A DNA stretch of 11,684 nucleotides from Candidatus Treponema excrementipullorum (GTDB taxonomy: Bacteria > Spirochaetota > Spirochaetia > Treponematales > Treponemataceae), in NCBI GenBank assembly GCA_018883625.1, contig JAHLFV010000169.1, forward strand, positions 1-11,684, read 5' to 3'. The position numbers and the translations under genes are program-made. The notes under the pieces are model-generated. The model ran no database searches, was not told the DNA's origin, and worked only from the letters and a program-made list of their open reading frames with translations. Shown here in pieces: positions 1-6,725 of the stretch (the first letter of the stretch is position 1; the number at the start of each line of letters is the position of its first letter).

Positions 1-236
1 TTATTTACCTTATGAACATGTCCCTGCTTGTCCCAAAAATCGATTTCGCCCTCTGTGGGAACATAAATTCCTGACAGCATATTGAACACTGTTGTTTTCC
101 CGGCGCCGTTGGGGCCGATTAAACCTACCAGTTCACCGTTGTACAATTCGCAGGAAAAATTACTGACGGCTCGCAGACCTCCAAATACGATAGAAACATC
201 GGTAGCCTGGAGTAAAAGATTTTTTTCTTTATTCAT
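1..236 (-). CDS. livG: LivG-type ABC transporter ATPase, N-terminal part (runs off the window)
   Basis: Only the first 78 residues are inside the window; the rest lies beyond base 1. The protein would be one of the two cytoplasmic ATPases that drive branched-chain amino acid uptake through LivH and LivM. The Walker A motif GPNGAGKTT is at residues 41-49, preceded by the usual aromatic A-loop region (VFGGLRAV, 17-24) that LivG proteins carry. The ATG at 236-234 is preceded by a GGGGA Shine-Dalgarno sequence located inside the end of livM, and the start overlaps the livM stop by 8 bases, which suggests translational coupling. LivG is preferred over LivF because it directly follows livM and has the LivG-like FGGLxAV sequence. 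The Walker B and signature motifs cannot be seen here. A livF gene would be expected next, outside the window. Confidence 0.9.
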   Translation of the reverse strand, partial: MNKEKNLLLQATDVSIVFGGLRAVSNFSCELYNGELVGLIGPNGAGKTTVFNMLSGIYVPTEGEIDFWDKQGHVHKVN

Positions 237-1239
237 TGTTTTTCCCCTTTTTTAGGGCTTTTTCTCTACTTCCCATTTTTTTTGTTAAATTTTTTAATGC
301 AGGTCCTATTTTAAGAACTGAGACTTCCTTCATTCCTAAAAGTCCCTGAGGCCTAAACAGCATAACAAATATTAAAATCAACGGGTAAATCAACAGACGA
401 TAATCCTGTAAAAAACGTAACCATTCCTGCAAAAAGGTTAGAACGAAAGCAGCAATAATTGAACCACTGATAGACCCCATACCACCCAACACTACAAAAA
501 TCAGATAGTCAATACTTCTGTTAAAGGAGGCAATATCCGGTTTGATAAACCCCATAACAGGAGCATACAAAGCTCCTCCCAAGCCGGCAATGCAGGAAGC
601 AATAGCAAAGCCAATCATTTTATACTTGAAAACATCTACACCCACGGAGTTTGCTGCAATTTCATCTTCACGAACAGCCAAAATTGCACGCCCATAGGTT
701 GACCGAACAAAATTCAAAAGCAAAATAACAACTACTACCAGTACACTGATAACTAAGCAGTAGGCATAATCTGCTCTGAGAAAGAATATAGTACTGAACT
801 GCAGTCCGTTAGCACCACCGGTCAAACCTTTAAAATTGACCAGCAAAACCCGGATTATTTCACCGAATCCCAAAGTTACGATGGCAAGATAGTCACCCTG
901 CAATTTCAGCGTAGGAAAACCGATAAGTATTCCGAATATAACAGTTACCAATGTTGCCATTATAATGCTGACAGGCATGGGAATACCTAGGGTTTGGGTA
1001 AAAATAATGGTACTATACGAACCTATTGCCATAAATCCAGCCTGTCCCAAGGATAACTGTCCGGTAATTCCGCACACAACATTGACACTGATTGCCATAA
1101 TGGAGTTTATTCCGCTAAGAGTAAAAATTTGTGCCGTGTACTCGTCCAAAAGTCCCAAACTAATCAGCAAACTGGGAATTATTATTATTCCAAGAGAGAA
1201 AATTGTTAAAACTATGGTATTTTTTACTGTTTTTTTCAT
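229..1239 (-). CDS. livM: Branched-chain amino acid ABC transporter permease LivM
   Basis: This is an integral inner-membrane permease of 336 residues and a partner of LivH in the translocation channel. Family hallmarks are visible: GQLSLGQAG at 60-68, the cytoplasmic coupling segment RAILAVREDEIAANSVG at about 184-200, the GLGGALYA stretch at 219-226, LGGMGSISG at 251-259 and the terminal RPQGLLG at 296-302. Many hydrophobic segments fill the protein, and a basic cytoplasmic tail of about 35 residues follows the last one (rich in Lys, ending GKNNE). The tail is a little longer than the core family needs. The ATG start has an AAAGGTG ribosome site that overlaps the livH stop, and only 3 bases separate the two genes. 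The substrate cannot be read from the permease alone. Confidence 0.95.
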   Translation of the reverse strand: MKKTVKNTIVLTIFSLGIIIIPSLLISLGLLDEYTAQIFTLSGINSIMAISVNVVCGITGQLSLGQAGFMAIGSYSTIIFTQTLGIPMPVSIIMATLVTVIFGILIGFPTLKLQGDYLAIVTLGFGEIIRVLLVNFKGLTGGANGLQFSTIFFLRADYAYCLVISVLVVVVILLLNFVRSTYGRAILAVREDEIAANSVGVDVFKYKMIGFAIASCIAGLGGALYAPVMGFIKPDIASFNRSIDYLIFVVLGGMGSISGSIIAAFVLTFLQEWLRFLQDYRLLIYPLILIFVMLFRPQGLLGMKEVSVLKIGPALKNLTKKMGSREKALKKGKNNE

Positions 1240-1242
1240 AGA

Positions 1243-2142
1243 TTACACCTTTACCCTAACTTTTTCGCCCATGATTCCTGTAGGTTTAACCAAAAGGATA
1301 ATTATCAAAATCGAAAAAGAAATAGCATCTGCGAACTGAGACAGCAAAAATCCTTTCGTCATGGTTTCTGCAATTCCCAAAATATACCCTCCTAACATTG
1401 CTCCCGGTACAGATCCGATTCCTCCCAATACGGCAGCCACAAATGCTTTAAGACCCGGCATAGTTCCCATGGTAGGTTCAATTTGAGGATAAGCCGTTGC
1501 ATATAAAATACCGCCGGCAGCTGCCAAAACAGCCCCCAAAGCAAAAGTAAAGGCAATTGTTTTGTTTACGGAAATACCCATTAAGCTAGCTGCTTGCATG
1601 TCATAGGAGACAGCCCGCATAGCCTTACCTGTTTTTGTATAATTGATAATGTAATTTAACAGTACCATGAGTACAGCAGATAACACGATAACGATAATTT
1701 GAATATTCGAAATAGATAAAATACCGAATTCAAAATTAACAGTTTTCATTGTAGGATACTGACGTGGATTAGGACCGATAAAAGGCAACACCCGAGCCCC
1801 GTTTTGTAAAATAAGAGAAACAGCGATAGCTGTTATCAATGAATTTAATCTGGGGGCAGTCCTCAAAGGTCTATAGGCAAACCGCTCAATTAAAATTGCT
1901 ACGATTCCGCATAAAATCATGGCAAAAACAAAAGCTAAAATCATCCCAAGAGGGGTAGTACCAATAGAGGATAAAATAAAATATCCAGCATAAGCCCCCA
2001 ACATCAAAATATCACCGTGGGCAAAGTTAATCAGTTTGACTATTCCGTAAACCATGGTATATCCCAAGGCAATCAAAGCATAGACGCTTCCTAATGAGAT
2101 ACCATTTATCAATTGTTGTAGGAAAAGTGTTCCCGCATCCAT
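1243..2142 (-). CDS. livH: Branched-chain amino acid ABC transporter permease LivH
   Basis: Inner-membrane permease of 299 residues, the normal length for LivH. It shows the N-terminal family signature with ALGYTMVYG (25-33) and INFAHGD (38-44), the coupling region KAMRAVSYDMQAASLMGIS at 173-191 that should contact the ATPases, and the conserved LGGIGSVPGAMLGG near 239-252. The ATG is preceded by AAGGA at normal distance. It is the first permease gene after livK, from which it is separated by 149 bases holding a stem-loop and a possible weak promoter. With livM it would form the membrane channel that accepts substrate from the LivK lipoprotein. Confidence 0.95.
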   Translation of the reverse strand: MDAGTLFLQQLINGISLGSVYALIALGYTMVYGIVKLINFAHGDILMLGAYAGYFILSSIGTTPLGMILAFVFAMILCGIVAILIERFAYRPLRTAPRLNSLITAIAVSLILQNGARVLPFIGPNPRQYPTMKTVNFEFGILSISNIQIIVIVLSAVLMVLLNYIINYTKTGKAMRAVSYDMQAASLMGISVNKTIAFTFALGAVLAAAGGILYATAYPQIEPTMGTMPGLKAFVAAVLGGIGSVPGAMLGGYILGIAETMTKGFLLSQFADAISFSILIIILLVKPTGIMGEKVRVKV

Positions 2143-2176
2143 AGTCTGCTTCCTTATATCTTTTATAATCTCAAGA

Positions 2177-2205
2177 ATTGTACACTATTTTTAAGTTTAT
2201 TTAAA
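2177..2205 (-). promoter_or_regulatory. Possible weak promoter for livHMG
   Basis: On the minus strand TTTAAA (2205-2200) and TACAAT (2182-2177) are separated by 17 bases, matching the sigma-70 consensus at 4/6 and 5/6 positions. It lies about 35 bases before the livH start and downstream of the stem-loop that follows livK. The region is very A+T-rich, so a chance match is quite possible. Confidence 0.3.
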
Positions 2206-2234
2206 TACTTTTAATTAAAATTTCAGTTATTATA

Positions 2235-2270
2235 GAAAAACCCATTGCAAAGAAAATCTTCACAATGGGT
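2235..2270 (-). terminator. Stem-loop with short T run after livK (attenuator or weak terminator)
   Basis: On the minus strand ACCCATTG (2270-2263) pairs perfectly with CAATGGGT (2247-2240), with a 15-base loop. The last T of the stem begins a run of five T (2240-2236), followed by a C. The stem is only 8 bp and the U tract is short, so termination is probably partial. Its place between the binding-protein gene and the permease genes fits the common arrangement in which extra livK message is made relative to livHMGF, or a 3'-end processing stop that protects livK mRNA. Confidence 0.6.
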
Positions 2271-2291
2271 ATATTTGTTTATGTACTGTAA

Positions 2292-3437
2292 CTAGGGATT
2301 GATCGTTGCATTATAAACAGGAGTCAACTTACCGTCTTTTTTTACGATTTCCATCATAACTGCAGACTTAACTGGATTTCTGTTTTCATCGAAACTTAAT
2401 GTTCCTGTAACGTAAGAACCTGAAATATCCTTTAAGGTATCTTTTAATGTTGTTGCATCTGTTTTCCCTGATTTTTCCATCGCATCTTTTAACAAGAAAA
2501 CACAGTCATAAGCCAAAGCAGCAAAAGATACAGGTGTTGAGTTGAATTTTGCTTCATAAGCTTTAACAAAGTTTACAACCCGTGGATCTGTTGAATCAGC
2601 AGCATAATGATTTGAGTAAAAACCATTCAGCACTTCGTCACCAGCGTTATCGATAATTCCGTCCCAACCATCAGCACCAATCATGGGAGCGGTAATTCCC
2701 TGAGCTCTCAACTGTTTTGCAATCAAAGCAACTGTTCCGTAGTAGTCAGGTAAATATACAACATCGGGGTTTGCGGTCTTGATTTTTGTCAACTGAGCAT
2801 TAAAATCTTTATCACCTGTACTATAAGATTCGGCAGCTACTACCTGTCCACCGGCTTTTTCAAAAGCAATTTTAAAATTTTCATACAAACCAATTGAATA
2901 ATCGTTACCAATATCGTACAAAATTGCTGCTTTTTTTGCCTTTAAATTTTCTGCTGCAAAACGTCCACCAACAGTACCTTGGAAGGGATCAATAAAACAT
3001 GCACGGAACACATAATCACCGGCCTCAGTAATACTGGTAAGGGTAGCTGCAGGTGCCAACATCAAAACTTTCTGAGCCTGAGCCAAAGGAGCAATTGCTG
3101 CAGCACAACCAGATGTCAATGAACCGATTATATATTCCACCTTGTCCTTTGTTACTAATTTTTTGTAGACGTTAACAGATTTTTCTGGACTACCTTCATC
3201 ATCTTCGCCTACCAGTTCTAACATTTTACCGTTCACACCACCGGCAGCATTAATTTCTTCGATTGCCAATTCAATACCATTCTTTGCCTCAATACCATAA
3301 ACAGCTACCGGTCCTGACAGGGGAAAAACACCACCTATTTTTATAGTATCAGAATCAGCTTTTGAACAACCTACAAAAGAAACAGTCATTACAACTAACA
3401 GAAGAACTCCAGCAAGAGCCATAATTCTACTTTTCAT
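2292..3437 (-). CDS. livK: Branched-chain amino acid-type ABC transporter substrate-binding lipoprotein
   Basis: This is a periplasmic binding protein of 381 residues (periplasmic-binding family 6, LIV-BP type) that captures substrate and delivers it to LivHM. A basic N-terminus and hydrophobic stretch (residues 1-23) end in FVGC with Cys24 as the lipidation site, so it should be membrane-anchored. The mature part begins TIKIGGVFPLSGP (31-43). Ligand-pocket regions that line up with E. coli LivJ are GSLTSG (105-110), PAAT (129-132), PDYYG (230-234) and GADGWDG (254-260). The acidic residue near the amino group is Asp here instead of the E. coli Glu, so specificity within amino acids or related amides is uncertain. 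The start is the ATG at 3437-3435 with GGAGG seven bases upstream. A TTG four codons earlier is in frame but overlaps that ribosome site. Confidence 0.93.
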   Translation of the reverse strand: MKSRIMALAGVLLLVVMTVSFVGCSKADSDTIKIGGVFPLSGPVAVYGIEAKNGIELAIEEINAAGGVNGKMLELVGEDDEGSPEKSVNVYKKLVTKDKVEYIIGSLTSGCAAAIAPLAQAQKVLMLAPAATLTSITEAGDYVFRACFIDPFQGTVGGRFAAENLKAKKAAILYDIGNDYSIGLYENFKIAFEKAGGQVVAAESYSTGDKDFNAQLTKIKTANPDVVYLPDYYGTVALIAKQLRAQGITAPMIGADGWDGIIDNAGDEVLNGFYSNHYAADSTDPRVVNFVKAYEAKFNSTPVSFAALAYDCVFLLKDAMEKSGKTDATTLKDTLKDISGSYVTGTLSFDENRNPVKSAVMMEIVKKDGKLTPVYNATINP

Positions 3438-3467
3438 TTTAGCCTCCAAATATTTCCTATGGCTGAC

Positions 3468-3496
3468 ACTTTAACATAACTTAAGAAACTTGTCTA
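3468..3496 (-). promoter_or_regulatory. Predicted livK promoter
   Basis: On the minus strand TAGACA (3496-3491; 5/6 match to the -35 consensus) is followed after 17 bases by TAAAGT (3473-3468; 4/6 match to the -10). Transcription would begin near 3461, giving a leader of about 25 bases before the livK start. The site sits between the ribosomal-operon terminator and livK, where a promoter is needed. Confidence 0.5.
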
Positions 3497-3508
3497 CTAC
3501 TTAAGTTA
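3477..3508. promoter_or_regulatory. Inverted repeat overlapping the livK promoter (candidate operator)
   Basis: Two 9-base arms, TAACTTAAG (3477-3485) and CTTAAGTTA (3500-3508), are exact inverse complements separated by 14 bases, so equivalent bases are about two helical turns apart. Each arm contains the palindrome CTTAAG. The repeat covers the predicted -35 box and part of the spacer, and lies upstream of the predicted start of transcription, so it would act as DNA, not RNA. A dimeric regulator bound here would block or modulate livK. No regulator gene is present nearby, so its identity is unknown. Confidence 0.5.
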
Positions 3509-3516
3509 GAGAAAAT

Positions 3517-3545
3517 AAAAAAGCCGTCCTGTCTATTAGGACGGC
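3517..3545 (-). terminator. Strong intrinsic terminator of the ribosomal operon
   Basis: On the minus strand AGGACGGC pairs... more exactly, arms GCCGTCCT (3545-3538 read on the minus strand) and AGGACGGC (3530-3523) form a perfect 8-bp G+C-rich stem with a 7-base loop, followed by six T (3522-3517). It starts 18 bases after the stop of the 58-residue zinc-ribbon gene and separates the ribosomal block from livK. This is the clearest terminator in the window. Confidence 0.92.
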
Positions 3546-3563
3546 CTACGCTGTCTTTAATTA

Positions 3564-3740
3564 TCAGACAGACTTACCATTTTTAATGGCTGCCTTGCAA
3601 TATTTGCAAATTTTAGCTTTTTGACCATCAATTTCCTGCTCATAGAGAACCTTGATGCCCTCTTTTTTACAACGGGCACATACACCACGACCGTGAGCAA
3701 CCAGTTCAAGAATACCTTTTCCGCGATGAGATTTAGACAT
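3564..3740 (-). CDS. 58-residue basic zinc-ribbon protein of unknown function, last gene of the ribosomal operon
   Basis: I do not recognise a named family. The gene encodes 58 residues starting MSKSHRGKGILEL. Four cysteines form two CxxC pairs, Cys21/Cys24 and Cys45/Cys48, around a predicted beta hairpin, the layout of a treble-clef or ribbon zinc site. There are 14 Lys/Arg against 5 Asp/Glu, so it is strongly basic and could bind RNA. The start is supported by a strong AAGGAG site six bases before the ATG, which itself overlaps the rplQ stop; the gap to rplQ is 9 bases. It ends just before the operon terminator. The segment DGQKAKICKYC resembles DGEKKIRVCRKC of ribosomal protein L24 in this window. 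Co-transcription with ribosomal genes suggests a ribosome-associated role, but this is inference. Confidence 0.88.
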   Translation of the reverse strand: MSKSHRGKGILELVAHGRGVCARCKKEGIKVLYEQEIDGQKAKICKYCKAAIKNGKSV

Positions 3741-3749
3741 CTTTACTCC

Positions 3750-4244
3750 TTATTCAGCGGCTTTCTCAGCCTTTGCTTTTGATGCCTTTTTCTTTTCAGC
3801 ACCCTTATCTACTGCTTTTTTGTCTGCAGCTTTTTTTGCAGGAGCTTTTTTAGCATCTTTCTTTTCAGATTTTTTTTCTCCGTCTAACTTATAATCAACG
3901 AGCTCCAAGATTACCATATCAGCAGCATCGCCCTGACGGAATCCCAACTTAAGAATACGGGTGTAACCACCTGCTCTATCCTTCATTCTGGGACCAATAT
4001 CAGTGAAAAGTTTGGCCAAAATTGTTTCATCTTGAATAAACCGAGCTGCCTGACGACGATTGTGCACAGTATCTACTTTACTGCGAGTAATCAATTTTTC
4101 AGCAGCTTTTCTTACTTCAAGAGCTTTTGCTTTTGTTGTAGTAATTCGCTCATATCGAAAAAGCGAAGTTACCATATTCCGAGACATAGCACGACGGTGT
4201 GCTGTTGTTCTGGAAAGAGGGTTAAATCCATTCTTATGATTCAT
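3750..4244 (-). CDS. rplQ: Large-subunit ribosomal protein bL17 with Lys/Ala-rich tail
   Basis: L17 sits near the polypeptide exit of the large subunit. Residues 1-120 are the normal family core: MNHKNGFNPLSRTTAHR at the N-terminus, RNMVTSLFRYERITTTKAKA at 22-41, then the GGYTRILKLGFRQGDAADM region at about 92-110 and VILELV at 111-116. Residues 121-164 are a low-complexity tail made almost entirely of Lys, Ala, Glu and Asp, making the protein about 40 residues longer than common L17. The ATG at 4244-4242 lies within the end of rpoA, with an 11-base overlap, and a purine-rich AAGGAAG site precedes it. An in-frame upstream start 12 codons earlier has no family support. Confidence 0.96.
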   Translation of the reverse strand: MNHKNGFNPLSRTTAHRRAMSRNMVTSLFRYERITTTKAKALEVRKAAEKLITRSKVDTVHNRRQAARFIQDETILAKLFTDIGPRMKDRAGGYTRILKLGFRQGDAADMVILELVDYKLDGEKKSEKKDAKKAPAKKAADKKAVDKGAEKKKASKAKAEKAAE

Positions 4245-5286
4245 CAGACTCTTCCTTCTTCTTTGGCAAATTTGGAGCATCTTTTAAATGACTGTAATCA
4301 GTCATACCGAGATTCAAACCCCACTCCAAGAGTTTCTCTTTAATCTCTGTCAGACTCTTTTTACCAAAGTTTCTTGTTTTGGCTATATCATCTTCTGTCT
4401 TTTTTGTAAGCTCTCCAATAGTGCGGATATTAGCATTTTTCAGACAGTTTGAAGACCGGACAGACAACTCCAATTCATCAACGGGAGTATTCAGGATTTG
4501 GCGAATTCGCTCATCACCTTCATCCATATCACCGTCATGACTTAATTCGTTGTCATTGAAGTTAATAAAGATTGTAAAATGCTCTTTTGCAATCTTAGCG
4601 GCTTCTGCCAAGGCATCTTCCGGTGAAATTGTACCGTCAGTCCAAATTTCCATTACAAGCTTATCATAGTCATTGCGCTGACCAACACGACAAGGCTCAA
4701 TGGCATACTTTACCTTTGTTACAGGGGTAAAAATTGCATCCATAGGAATTGTTCCAACAATCTCTATGTACTTTTCATTTACCTCTGCCGGCACATAACC
4801 ACGACCGAGATCTACCTGAATTTCAAATTCTACATGAGCATCAGCCATCATTGTAAGAATCGTCATATCCTTTGAAAGGATTTCCAATCCTTCACGAGCA
4901 AAATCATCGCTCTTAATGGTGGCAGCACCTTTGAATTCAAAGAGGAAAGTTTCCTGCTCAACGTCATCGGCCAATCTCAAACGAATCTGTTTTAAGCTGT
5001 TCAATACTTCCAAAGTATCTTCAACAACATTGGGAATTGTTTCAAATTCGCTGGAGATTACATGTGGCACGTTATCGGCATCGTATGATGTAATTCGAAC
5101 AGAAGATATTGCATATCCCTGAATAGAAGACAACAATACCCGCCTTAATGTGTTACCCACTGTAGTTCCAAAACCGGTTTCAAAAGGGTAAGCGGAAAAC
5201 TTACCGTAACTGGAATTGGAATCCAGCTGTTCAAAATTAATCCCTTTAGGTTTTTTAAAACCCTTGAGCAGATTTTTACGAGCCAT
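4234..5286 (-). CDS. rpoA: DNA-directed RNA polymerase alpha subunit
   Basis: The alpha dimer is the assembly platform of RNA polymerase. The 350-residue protein has the N-terminal dimerisation and beta-binding domain (about 1-240) with NTLRRVLLSSIQGYAI at 45-60, an acidic linker (about 247-260, several Asp/Glu), and a C-terminal DNA-binding domain at about 265-328. In that domain LSVRSSNCLKNA places Arg277 where E. coli Arg265 contacts UP elements, and NFGKKSLTEIKEKL (306-319) supplies the second conserved contact helix. A short charged tail ends in KKKEESDES. The gene lies 11 bases after rpsD and overlaps rplQ by 11 bases, the classical alpha-operon order. AGAGGA precedes the ATG. Confidence 0.98.
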   Translation of the reverse strand: MARKNLLKGFKKPKGINFEQLDSNSSYGKFSAYPFETGFGTTVGNTLRRVLLSSIQGYAISSVRITSYDADNVPHVISSEFETIPNVVEDTLEVLNSLKQIRLRLADDVEQETFLFEFKGAATIKSDDFAREGLEILSKDMTILTMMADAHVEFEIQVDLGRGYVPAEVNEKYIEIVGTIPMDAIFTPVTKVKYAIEPCRVGQRNDYDKLVMEIWTDGTISPEDALAEAAKIAKEHFTIFINFNDNELSHDGDMDEGDERIRQILNTPVDELELSVRSSNCLKNANIRTIGELTKKTEDDIAKTRNFGKKSLTEIKEKLLEWGLNLGMTDYSHLKDAPNLPKKKEESDES

Positions 5287-5297
5287 TACAATTCCTC

Positions 5298-5933
5298 TTA
5301 TTTAGAATAGAGCTCTACTACGAGCTGCTCTTTAACATCAGCGAGATCAGTTACTTCCTCTCTGCGAGGATAAGCAACAAAAGTTCCCTTCTGAGCATCA
5401 ACATCGATTGTGATCCAAGGCATTGTACCGGACTTGGAAACCTCACTTAAAGCTCCCATAATCGCAGCCATCTTCTTGCTACCTTCACGAACTTCGATGG
5501 TATCCCCGGGTTTTACTTCATAGCTGGGGATATTAACTGATTTGCCGTTAACCAAGATATGTCTATGGGATACAAGCTGACGAGCCTGTGAACGGCTTGT
5601 TGCCAAATGCATTCTAAAAACAACATTGTCCAATCGACTTTCAAGCAACTTGATCAGGTTTTCACCTGTAACACCACTCATTCTCTGAGCATGTTCAAAA
5701 GTCAAGTGGAACTGTTTTTCCAACATTCCATAGATCCTCTTAATCTTCTGTTTTTCTCTCAACTGAAGACCGTACTCACTTCTTTTTCCGGCACGAGATT
5801 TAGGATCTTTACCGGGTGCACCACGCTTCTTGTTAATAGGACACTTATCACTATTACAGCGTTCACCTTTCAGACCTAATTTTTTTCCTTCTGTTCTACA
5901 AAGTCTGCAAACAGGACCTGTATATCTAGCCAT
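5298..5933 (-). CDS. rpsD: Small-subunit ribosomal protein uS4, zinc-binding form
   Basis: S4 is a primary 16S rRNA binder that nucleates assembly of the small-subunit body; in E. coli it also represses the alpha operon. The 211-residue protein has the four-cysteine zinc knuckle at Cys9, Cys12, Cys26 and Cys31, the same spacing known from Thermus S4, and an S4 RNA-binding domain at about 98-155 (SRLDNVVFR, SRSQARQLVSHRHILVNG). It ends with the usual QLVVELYSK. It lies between rpsK and rpoA, so the possible autoregulator is inside the operon it would control. A GAGGAG site precedes the ATG at a rather long distance of about 11 bases. Confidence 0.98.
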   Translation of the reverse strand: MARYTGPVCRLCRTEGKKLGLKGERCNSDKCPINKKRGAPGKDPKSRAGKRSEYGLQLREKQKIKRIYGMLEKQFHLTFEHAQRMSGVTGENLIKLLESRLDNVVFRMHLATSRSQARQLVSHRHILVNGKSVNIPSYEVKPGDTIEVREGSKKMAAIMGALSEVSKSGTMPWITIDVDAQKGTFVAYPRREEVTDLADVKEQLVVELYSK

Positions 5934-5951
5934 TCTTTCTGAACTCCTCTA

Positions 5952-6332
5952 CTACATACGGCGTGTCTTACGGGGTCTACATCCATTATGAGGAATAGGT
6001 GTAACATCAGAGATTGACTTAACCTTAAGACCCAAAGCACCTAAAGAGCGAACGGCAGATTCACGTCCAACTCCAGGTCCTTTTACGAACACATGAACTT
6101 CCCGCAGACCATAACTTGCAGCCTTCTGAACGGCTGTTTCTGCAACAGACTGAGCTGCAAAGGGAGTAGATTTTTTAGCTCCGCGGAATCCCAAGCCACC
6201 GGAAGATGCCCAAGACAAGGCATTTCCCTTAAGGTCGGTAATCGTTACAATTGTGTTATTGAAGGTTGCCTGAATATATACGTTACCTTCATAAACGCTT
6301 TTCTTTTCCTTACGTTTTTTTACGGTTGCCAC
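5952..6332 (-). CDS. rpsK: Small-subunit ribosomal protein uS11 (GTG start)
   Basis: S11 forms part of the platform of the small subunit near the mRNA exit. The 126-residue protein has ATFNNTIVTITD at 22-33, the conserved WASSGGLGFRGAKKSTPFAA at 41-60, GPGVGRESAVRSL at 85-97 and the C-terminal signature HNGCRPRKTRR at 115-125. The start codon is GTG (6332-6330) with a GGGGGTG site seven bases upstream; no ATG is available that keeps the family N-terminus. It lies 17 bases after rpsM and 18 before rpsD. Confidence 0.97.
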   Translation of the reverse strand: MATVKKRKEKKSVYEGNVYIQATFNNTIVTITDLKGNALSWASSGGLGFRGAKKSTPFAAQSVAETAVQKAASYGLREVHVFVKGPGVGRESAVRSLGALGLKVKSISDVTPIPHNGCRPRKTRRM

Positions 6333-6349
6333 GTTATTTCACCCCCATC

Positions 6350-6715
6350 CTACTTCTTTTTACCTGCAACGGTCTTTTTCTTACCCTTGCGAGTACGGGA
6401 ATTTGTACGTGTTCTTTGACCTCGAACGGGCAATCCCTTTCTGTGACGAAGACCACGATAGCAACCAATATCCATAAGTCGCTTAATGTTCAGACCGATT
6501 TCAGAACGAAGACGACCTTCTACCTTGTATTCTCCGTCGATAACTGTACGCAGAGATGCCAAGTCATCCTGAGACAAATCGTTGATCATCGCATTCGGAT
6601 CAATATTTGTCTTCTTACAAATTTCATTAGCAGAAGAACGTCCGATACCATAAATATACGTCAAAGCAATATTGACATGTTTGTTAGGGAGGTCAACTCC
6701 CGCAATTCGAGCCAT
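6350..6715 (-). CDS. rpsM: Small-subunit ribosomal protein uS13
   Basis: S13 sits in the head of the small subunit and touches P-site tRNA and the inter-subunit bridge to L5. The 121-residue protein begins MARIAGVDLPN, has a helix-two-turn-helix with IYGIGRSSA at 21-29, and the tRNA-contacting basic tail with RGLRHRKGLPVRGQRTR at 87-103 and TNSRTRKGKKK following. The ribosome site GAGGAG overlaps the rpmJ stop, and only 10 bases separate the two genes, leaving no room for the rpmJ-rpsM leader that S4 uses in E. coli. Confidence 0.98.
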   Translation of the reverse strand: MARIAGVDLPNKHVNIALTYIYGIGRSSANEICKKTNIDPNAMINDLSQDDLASLRTVIDGEYKVEGRLRSEIGLNIKRLMDIGCYRGLRHRKGLPVRGQRTRTNSRTRKGKKKTVAGKKK

Positions 6716-6725
6716 CTGTTACTCC

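Noticed and set aside
965..1339. Plus-strand open frame across the livM/livH junction
   Set aside because: It overlaps two clear permease genes on the other strand and shows no domain.
3438..3449. A TTG four codons upstream as the livK start
   Set aside because: The TTG is part of the GGAGG ribosome site itself, and the ATG at 3437 has ideal spacing and begins a normal signal peptide.
4245..4280. Longer L17 starting 12 codons upstream
   Set aside because: The added residues have no family similarity and lie within rpoA; MNHKNGFNPL is the normal start.
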